This document shows positions 57,080 through 64,000 of a stretch of DNA of 64,000 nucleotides, one piece after another. Every line of letters starts with the position of its first letter. The stretch's first letter is position 1. This DNA comes from Gnetum montanum. Lineage: Eukaryota > Streptophyta > Gnetopsida > Gnetales > Gnetaceae. The stretch lies in the NCBI GenBank assembly GCA_015680685.1, contig MNCI01011103.1:296724-360723 (forward strand), read 5' to 3'. The position numbers and the translations under genes were made by a program. The notes below the pieces were generated by a model, which ran no database searches, was not told the DNA's origin, and was given only the letters and a program-made list of their open reading frames with translations.

Positions 57080-57830
57080 TTAGGGAAGCTCTTGGGAGTG
57101 AGCATTGAAAGAATTTCATGGATGAAGAGATGAAGTAAATTGTTAAGAACAATACTTGGGAACTTGTCCCATGGCCAAAAGGAGTGAATGCTATTGGAAC
57201 TAAATGGGTATTTGCAAACAAATTAAATGATCATGGTTAAGTTACTTGAAATAAAGTAAGATTAGTAGCTAAAGGTTTTGCACAAATAGAAGTGCTTGAT
57301 TATCAAGATACATTTAGTTTAGTGGCAAGATTGGAATTGATTAGAATGTTGCTAGCTTTTGTGGCTTATCAAGGGTTTAAGCTCTATCAAATGAATGTGA
57401 AGTCTACTTTCTTCAATGAAGAAATATAAGAGATAGTATATATAGAACAACATAAAGGTTTCATTGACATAAAGAAGCCACATTATGTGCATTAGCTACA
57501 AAAAGCCCTGTATGACCTAAAGCAAGCCCCCACAATATGGTAGGCCAAGCTTGACTCCTAATTAGTTGAAAATGTATATTTGAAAGCTTCTCTGGATAGT
57601 ACCCTTTATATTAAAAGGGATAATATGGGTTTTTTGGTTGCTTAGATTTATGTTGATGATGTAATGTTTAGAGGGAACAAGCTTAAGTTTAGGCAAAGAA
57701 TTTTTTGAAGTGTTGAAATCAAAGTTCAAAATTTCTATGATAGAAGATCTATCATATTTTTTGGGCCTAATATAGGGATAAAACTTTCCTTTCACAAGAA
57801 AAGGATTTTTAGCAGATGATCAAGCATTCT
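57080..57830 (+). pseudogene. Element F reverse transcriptase (decayed)
   Basis: Copia RT motifs: 'EALGSEH', 'NNTWELVPWPKGVNAIGTKW' (57150-57210), 'VRLVAKGFAQ', 'LYQMNVKSTFFN', 'KALYDLKQAP' (~57503) and the catalytic YVDD at 57649-57660. Stops and frameshifts throughout. Confidence 0.85.
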
Positions 57831-58570
57831 GACATAACAGAAGCAAACATTTGTACAACCCCTCTTAGCACAAATGTACATCTCTATAAGGATGAACATG
57901 AAAAGAACATTGATGCTACTCTATATAGATCCATCTTGGGAAGCCTACATTATGCTACAACCAATAAACCTAATATAGTGTTTGTAGTTGGCTTAAGCTC
58001 TAGATATCAATTAGAACCTAAAGAATCATACCTAGTGGTAGCTAAAAGGATTTTATGGTATCTGAAAGGGATTTTATGGTATCCTAAAAGAAAAAGCTTT
58101 GAATTACAAGCATATATAGATGCAGAATGGGCTAGAAATAAAGATAATTGAAATTATACAAGTGGGAATTGTCATTTTCTTGAAAATAGACTAGTATCAT
58201 GACTAAGCAAGGAATAGAACTTTGTAACTCTATTGTCAACAGAAGTAGAATATGTTGTAGCATTACATTGCTAAACACAGATTCTTTGAATGAGGGAAGG
58301 ATTAAAAAAATTTAGTATAGCATTCTCTATTCCAATCATTATTCATTGTGATAATATTGTTGCTATTTCTATGTCTAAAAATCCCATTTTTCATGGTAAA
58401 ACAAAACATATTGAGATTAAATATCATTTTCTCATAGATTAAGTAGAATTAAAAATGGTAAAATTATCATATATTTCTTCAAAGGAACAAAGAGAAAACA
58501 TCTTATGAAAGCTTTAAATAAAGAGATATTTCTATATCGAAGAACATTGCTAGGTGTAACTACTTTACTT
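57816..58570 (+). pseudogene. Element F RNase H and pol end (decayed)
   Basis: 57816-58151 reads 'YRSILGSLHYATTNKPNIVF' and 'SFELQAYIDAEWARNKDN' (RNase H first Asp kept, IDAEWA). Then, in broken frames, come 'LVSWLSKEQNFVTL', 'STEVEYV', 'IHCDNI' and 'KNPIFHGKTKHIEIKYHF', the usual copia RNase H order, ending near 58570. Confidence 0.8.
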
Positions 58571-59561
58571 AGACATACATAAGTAGCAAAAACTCCTAGT
58601 ACTAGTTTAACAATTTTTTATAAACCAATGAGTTTCTTTTTAGGGGGAGTAGATATGTATGTATTGTAGAAAAGCAAGATATTTTTTTCATGTTTTGTTC
58701 TAGCTTGAATGATTATCAATGTCTATTTCCTCTTTGCCTATGCTTTTCTCAACTTTTCCCCAAGCTCTCTAAAATCCTCTTTCTCCATCCAAAATCTATT
58801 ATGTATATTCATAGACGTGATGTATTCAATATTGCTGTGTGACTATACTTGTGATGTGTTCTATGTTGCTACTTATGTTTTGATGATAGGGGGAGCTTCA
58901 TTTCACATTTTTCTAGCAAAAGGAGGAAGAATTGGTATATGATGTAATTAAGTATGAGTTGTTTTGCTAGGATTTTAAGTTGTTTTGATAAGTGTATGAG
59001 TTGTTTTCTTAGAAAAAGTAAAAGAGATTCCTCTATTTGAGCTATCTTGTTTTACAAGGTATATTATTGGATTACAGAATGGATTATTATTTAAAGGTGA
59101 TCCCATGTGTATGATTTGCTAAATGTTGTATTTAATTCTCTATATGTTTGGTTCATCTATATGTTTAGCTATTGTATGATTCTCAAGCTAGCTAGATAAT
59201 TTTTTTGATGCTTATTTCCTTTTATTGCTTGTATGATTCGCTTAATTAGCTTGATGTGTATCTACTTTATGCTTTCAAAGTTTGTGGTTGAGCTACATGT
59301 TGAGTTTTTAAAGCTGGGTCATAGTTTTTTGGCTAAAGTTTTTTGAGCTTGACTATATATGTGTGTTGATTTTTTAAAGCTTAGTTGTAGTTTTCTGGCT
59401 AAAGTTCTTTGAACTTAACTATATGTGTGTGTTAAGTTTTTAAAGCTTGGTTATAGTTTTCTAGCTAAAGTTATTTAACCTTGACTATATATGTTCTTTC
59501 ATGTTTTTCTGTATTCTAGTTGTTTTTTTGAAATCTCACCTGATCCCAAAAAGGAAACGAT
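58571..59561. other. Element F 3' spacer with several purine tracts
   Basis: About 1 kb without a supported gene. G-rich polypurine-type tracts occur at 58641-58651 (tagggggag), 58887-58895 (tagggggag) and 58918-58930 (aaaaggaggaaga), and finally 'aaaaaggaaacga' at 59548-59560 just before the 3' LTR. Repeated tracts like this are a feature described for Sireviruses. Confidence 0.55.
59298..59494. repeat. Three tandem copies of a ~66-bp repeat
   Basis: Copies start near 59298, 59364 and 59430. Each reads 'tgtt(g/a)a(g/t)tttttaaagct', a 'tagttttctggctaaagtt' segment and 'ctatat(a/g)tg', with a few mismatches. The array lies just upstream of the element F 3' LTR. Confidence 0.85.
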
Positions 59562-61928
59562 TGTTGTGTGTTTTAAGCTTAGTTACGCTTTTTTTTTCTC
59601 TGTAGAGCTTTTCATCTTTTGTGAGTTTGAGCTCATAATCTTTGAAGTGATAGTGTTGATTTGCCTTGTCAACATCTAGATCAAGCTAAGATTTCCATTT
59701 AGATGAAATTTTTTACTCTAGATAAGCTTTGGTGTATAAGCACATCATTTAGCCTTTACTTTGTTTCAGGAAAGTGAACAAATCATCTCAGAATTAATGA
59801 TTCATGTTTAGAATTATATTTTTTACACTACTTAGCTCAACTTGCTTTACCAGCTCAACATTTGCTAGTATTGTTTAACTTTTTGGTGTTGGCATGAATT
59901 AACTTTATGGGGCTAAGCTTAAATGAAGTATGCAAGGATTTTTTTTAACTTAGTGTTTTGATTTAGTTCATCCTTGTCAACGTTTTGATTGGTAGAATTT
60001 TTTCATCTAGAAAAAAAGATTATCTAAATGTTTCATCTACCATGTTAGCTCCACAATTGCTACTTTAATGCATCAACATTTAGAGCCAATATGTGGAATG
60101 TTTATTTTGGTTTTTCTAAGCTTGATCTATTTTATCACATCAACATCTCATGTACTCAAATGCTTTTAAGCCAACTTGAATCTTCTATTAAGCTTTACTT
60201 AAATAGCTCAAATTACATATTAATTTTTGGTAGCTTTGTAGGCCAAGTATAGAGCACATGTATTTAAAGTTTTTCTAGCTTAGATCTTCTTCTTAGCTTT
60301 TCATAGATACCTTTTATTTTTTTAGCTTTGGTGGGATCAAGCTTAAAAAAGAGCTTGTGCTTTTAGATTTTTAATCCAACTTAGCTCGTAGAGGCAATTT
60401 TTCGCTTTACAAAGAAAAGCTCATTTAATTCTACCATGTTAGCTCAACAAAAAAAAGAACTTTCTAGAATTGGCTTGTAGAGCTATTTTTCCACTCTAGA
60501 AGGGTCACTCTACCATGTGAGCACGTATAAGCACAAAACAAAATTCTTTCATAGAATAATTTTTCTTGCCACTCTAAAAATAGGCTTGATGACTTAGCTC
60601 TTCTATGTCAACTTCATGCTACAGAATTAGTATGGTCGAGCTTAAATAATTGAGAGCATATGTGGTTAAGTCTAGCTCAACACATAGAATAGATTCATAG
60701 AGGTTCTATGTGGTCATCCTTTTCTACTACCACATTAGCTTTTGGATGAGAAGCTTAAACTTATGTGCCCTACCACATAAGTATATAAAGTCGATATCTA
60801 GAACTGGTTTCTTGATCTACTTAACTATTCTAGATGGGTCTACCTAGTCAACATTTCCTAACATATGCATAAGAGAGTTATTTTAATAAAAGGAAAATCT
60901 ATAAGAATAATAAGCTTCAATCTTTTCTAAAAGGCTTTTTTCCATATCAACCCAAGCAAAGAAAGGCATGAACCAAGGTTCTAATTTTCATGAGCTACAA
61001 CAAAGATCATATCTACATGGGCAACATAAGCTTATATTAAAAAGAGGCTATTCACATGAAGAAGCTAGAATCTGTTTAAGCTAAACTTCATGAATATGAA
61101 CATGGATTGTTAATTGAAGCTAATAGAGTTGTAATGTCAAAGCTCACTATTTTCATGAGAAGGATCTATTGTGCTAAGATAAAATGATAAAATTCTTCCT
61201 CCTGTACTCCTAAGCTTTAAATGCTCAATTGAAGCCCATGCGAGAAGTAGTAATGAAAACTTAGATTCAACAAGTATGGTGCATTCTTCTTTAACTACTC
61301 GTCTACAACAAGTTTATAACAACTACATCGTTTCTCCCTCTCATGCTTCTTTAGTATAGTGAGAATGGATTTGAGAATAGCTAGATGAAATGAGGACTAT
61401 AAATTGAAGTTATCTAGCGCAGCTTGTGTATTCTGGTTTTTTTAGCATTGGAACTTGAACTACAATTTTTTTTTTCTTCTCTACTTCTCTCTCTTCTTTC
61501 TTTTTGTGAAAGATTTCTTTGTTTCTTTTCCAAGGGATTTGAAAAACTCTTGAGTCTCTATGTGGGACAAGACAAAATATTTCTTCTTCCACTATGCTAT
61601 AAAGAATTATTATCTATGACTTTAAGCTTGGGTTGTGGTTAGTAAAGAATCCTTGTAAACGTTTTTAATTAATGTAATTACTTTTCCCCCTAGAATCTGA
61701 GGAGAGTTTTATGGTGGATGTAGGCTTGAAAATCTAACAACTAAACCACCTTGAAAGCTTGGTGTTAGTTCTTTCTTTTTTGCATTTGCCCTCTATTTTC
61801 TTGTATTAAGCTTATTTAGGATTTTCAACTAGTCTGCTACCAGTCTCCAATTTCAATTAAATTTTTATAAGACCTTGATTCACCCCACCTCTCCTCTCAA
61901 TGCCTTTAGCTACATCGAGGGAACAACA
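59562..61928 (+). repeat. Element F 3' LTR
   Basis: TGTTGTGTGTTTTAAGC...CGAGGGAACAACA, 2367 bp, aligned to the 5' LTR along its length. The open stretches at 59491-59679 and 61410-61642 are LTR sequence and low complexity. Confidence 0.85.
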
Positions 61929-62110
61929 ACTTTGACAAATTGTTGAGAAGACTGGTTTGCTTGCCTTGTCAACACAACTTGATTTTACAGTGTTAATTAG
62001 ACTTTCTTATGAAGCCACAATCATTTGGGAGAGGGAAAAAATTTATGATCATTGATGGTATGGACATTTCATTATTAGAAAGAAAGAGCTTTGTACTATT
62101 AACATTGTGA
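61929..62110. repeat. SAUR-locus duplication, copy C, right part
   Basis: 'gagaagactggttt', 'ccttgtcaacacaa', 'acagtgttaattagactt' and 'gaagccac' align with copy A 10882-10960, confirming that element F interrupted this copy. Homology fades after about 62060. Confidence 0.7.
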
Positions 62111-62589
62111 GTAAAGTAAAGGCAACTACCATTCACATAAGCTTAGATATTGCCATCTCTTTGATTACAAGCATTATTTTTTTTGTAATTGTATGGTATT
62201 ATAGTTATCTTGTAAAAAATTGTAGTGTTGAGTATTTAATTGCAAATATTTGAAATATAGTCATGTAAAACTATTGTTCATCTCTATCATTTTATAGCTA
62301 TTAATATCTAGCTTACATCTAGTTAACACTACATATAGATGTCCATCTCATGTTATAAATATGGTCACAAAGAAGCCTTTAAAGTAGTACGTTTGGCTTT
62401 CATCCTTACGCTTTTTTATTTTTCTTTCTCTATTGTTCATTGTGTTTAAGAAATTCTCTCTGAGCTGACATAAAGATCAAGGATCCTATTTCTTGCTGGG
62501 GTTTCTCTCATTTTTCCCTAGGATATATTATTGTGTTTTTCTACTGATTGATATTTTATTGTTATAATGAATGATCTAAAAATCATAAT

Positions 62590-62601
62590 TGGTATTGGAG
62601 C
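62590..62601 (+). other. Primer-binding site, initiator tRNA-Met type (element G)
   Basis: TGGTATTGGAGC, two mismatches from the standard plant copia TGGTATCAGAGC, four bases after a plausible LTR end at CA (62585). Confidence 0.65.
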
Positions 62602-62661
62602 TAGGTTCTTTTGTGGAAGTTTTTTTTCTCTTCTTTTGTGGTGCGTATTTGATTTCATGAT

Positions 62662-63420
62662 ATGACAAACTTAGTAAAAATCAAAGTTGAACAATTCTCT
62701 AGCAATGATTGCAAAGTTTCTAGAATGTACATGGAGGATCTTTTTGTTAGCAAAGATCTTTAGTAAGTAGTTGTTGATTCAAAGCTTTCTAATATCACAG
62801 ATTTAGACTAGGAGGCCTTGGATAGAAAGGCACAAAGAAGAAGTCATTTGTGTTTCTCTTGTTTAGTGCTAATCAATGTTTCTGGAGTTCTAACTACTAA
62901 AGACTTGGTAGACAAACTAAAAGATTTGTACCAAAAAAATTAATTGCTAAAAGATTGTTTCATAGGAGGAATTTACACATACTCAAGATGCTTGAAGGTA
63001 TGATAATTACTAATCATCTAAGTATCTTCAATGATATCATGATGCAACTTAAAGAAGTTGAGGATAAAATGAAAGAGAAAGATCATTGTATGTATCTTTT
63101 AGAGTCTCTTCCTAAGTCTTAGAATACTTTCGTAATGTCAATGAGTAAGTTTGTATTAACTCTTAATTTTGATACTATTGTAGCCTAACTCCTTAGTGAA
63201 GAATGGAGAATTAAAAGGTTTGTCTCTATCCAAAGTGATCTTGTCCTTGCCAAAAGCCCATAGTTTAAACCTTCTAGTTGCTAGAAAAATTCCACAAAAC
63301 CAAGATGTTGGAATTGTGGAAAGATTGGTCATCTTAAAAAAGATTGTAAAGCAACAAAGAAAGGAAAAGCATATGCAAATAATAATAATAAAAATGAAAT
63401 TCCTCCTTCTCATCAAGAGG
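62662..63420 (+). pseudogene. Element G gag with zinc knuckle (decayed)
   Basis: ATG at 62662 gives MTNLVKIKVEQFSSND. UBN2-type motifs follow: 'TTKDLVDKLKDLYQKN', 'MLEGMIITNHLSIFNDIMMQL', 'DHCMYLLESLPKS'. Stops occur from codon 34 onward and a frameshift near 62945. The knuckle CWNCGKIGHLKKDC at 63306-63347 has perfect C-X2-C-X4-H-X4-C spacing and would bind RNA in the particle. Confidence 0.75.
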
Positions 63421-63431
63421 GAGTTTTTTAG

Positions 63432-63749
63432 GTGGTGTCATCAATTAATGACATTGAGAGAATTTCTTGGTATATTGATTCTGGTGCTTCCTATCATTAT
63501 ACCTCACACCTTGAATGGTTTTGTGAATACTTTGTTTGTAATCTTGGTGTGGTCAAACTAGGTGATGATGGTCTTTATGATGTTATTGGGTATCGTAAAG
63601 TTAAAATCGAATTTAAGGATGAAACCATTAAAACTATATCTCATGTTCATCATGTATCAAAACTCACAATGAGTCTCTTGTCTATGAGTGAGTTAGATTT
63701 TGTAGGTCTAACTATCATATTTGGGGAAGAAAAATGTAAAATCTTGTAA
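63432..63749 (+). pseudogene. Element G protease
   Basis: A 105-residue open frame: 'WYIDSGASYHYT' with catalytic DSG intact at 63477-63485, and continuing 'VKLGDDGLYDVIGYRKVKIEF...HVHHVSKLTMSLLSMSEL', the copia protease pattern (hltg...v..G.G.i......l..vlyvP.l..nLlSvs.l). The open frame starts at an internal Met; in life it would be part of a polyprotein. It is the best-kept domain of element G. Confidence 0.8.
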
Positions 63750-63854
63750 GAGTTTTTACCTCTATCCACTAGTGTAAAGGTGGAAATACTATACTAGTTG
63801 GAGGCAAGAACTTTGCAACACAACTTTAACATGGTAGCTATTACTCAATTGCAT

Positions 63855-64000
63855 TTAAACATTGATCTCTGGCATAGAATATTGGCACATTTAAGTAAAA
63901 AAGGTTTAAAGGAACTACATAAGAAAGGTAAAATTAACTTTACAAAAGAATATCTAAATTTTTGTCATCATTGCCTACTTGGTAAAAAAACATGTTTAAG
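63855..64000 (+). pseudogene. Element G integrase zinc region (cut by window end)
   Basis: 'LWHRILAHLSKKGLKELHKKGK' followed by 'FCHHCLLGKK' gives the H..H...C-X2-C pattern of the GAG-pre-integrase/HHCC domain, open to the window end. Confidence 0.75.

Larger units (their letters stand above)
38249..61928 (+). mobile_element. Ty1/copia element F (contains gypsy D and E)
   Basis: LTRs are 38249-40719 (2.47 kb) and 59562-61928 (2.37 kb), with an initiator-Met primer site. The order is gag, PR, IN, RT, RNase H, which is the copia order. The insertion breaks copy C of the SAUR locus: the left flank (to 38248) and right flank (from ~61929) join to match copy A near 10850-10880. Flanking pentamers are taact and caact, one mismatch, so the exact right end is uncertain by 1-3 bp. 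Without D the element is about 10.75 kb. Long LTRs, a coiled-coil-type gag middle and several G-rich tracts before the 3' LTR recall the Sirevirus lineage (inference). All genes are decayed. Confidence 0.88.
62200..64000 (+). mobile_element. Ty1/copia element G (5' part, runs off the window)
   Basis: The probable 5' LTR (start uncertain, about 62200-62585) has TATAAATA at 62354-62361. It is followed by the primer site, gag, zinc knuckle, protease and the start of the integrase zinc region at the window end. The gag and knuckle type resemble the TNT1-like (Tork) copia group. It is a different family from F, with a much shorter LTR. The gag has stops, so it is decayed. Confidence 0.75.

Noticed and set aside
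1-64000. CRISPR arrays, operons, phage or bacterial genes
   Set aside because: All repeats found are LTRs, tandem arrays or microsatellites, and gene content is plant retrotransposons plus SAUR.

Overview
This window is AT-rich nuclear DNA of a seed plant with a very repeat-rich genome. A conifer or other gymnosperm is the best inference: LTR elements are old, large and nested, with long LTRs and pol genes full of stops and frameshifts, and host coding sequence is very sparse. The only host gene I can support is one small intact SAUR (auxin-responsive) gene on the minus strand at 6919-7254. Almost everything else is retrotransposon.

Backbone. A block of about 5 kb carrying the SAUR locus is present three times in direct tandem. 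Copy A (~6120-11150) has the intact SAUR. Copy B (~11310-12973, resuming at 32956-~34980) keeps only a scrap of the 3' end of the gene. Copy C (~34985-38248, resuming at ~61929-62110) has a full-length SAUR pseudogene with a 2-bp deletion and a lost stop codon. Copy A carries a LINE remnant and probably an RTE-like remnant that copy C lacks. Copy B carries a ~0.36-0.4 kb tandem repeat and two tRNA-like (SINE-type) sequences.

First nested stack, inside copy B. Gypsy element 'C' (12979-32950, target duplication gacct) is split in its own 5' LTR by gypsy element 'B' (13161-23236, target duplication aatta). Both are gag-pol elements with a primer-binding site matching tRNA-Asp, LTR ends TGATGAG/CTCATCA, and many inactivating mutations.

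Second nested stack, inside copy C. Copia element 'F' (38249-61928, LTRs ~2.4 kb, initiator-Met primer site) is split in its integrase by gypsy element 'D' (43141-56064, target duplication ggtat). D is split in turn by gypsy element 'E' (46600-53414, target duplication aacaa). D and E both keep gag and protease but have lost the reverse transcriptase-RNase H-integrase core, so they are non-autonomous gag-type derivatives.

Edges. The left 3 kb has no recognisable gene. At 3054-5996 lies an old LTR fragment of the F family, itself split by a gypsy solo LTR (3206-4120). At the right edge a second copia element, 'G' (~62.2 kb onward), begins with a primer site, gag, zinc knuckle and protease and runs off the window.

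Assembly marks. There is a 111-N gap in the RT of element B and three single Ns, two of them between near-identical copies of the same sequence. I see no CRISPR, operon or prokaryotic feature, and no clearly new biological system. The points most worth following are the two gag-only derivatives, the SAUR triplication with decay, and the palindrome array in the LTR of element B.
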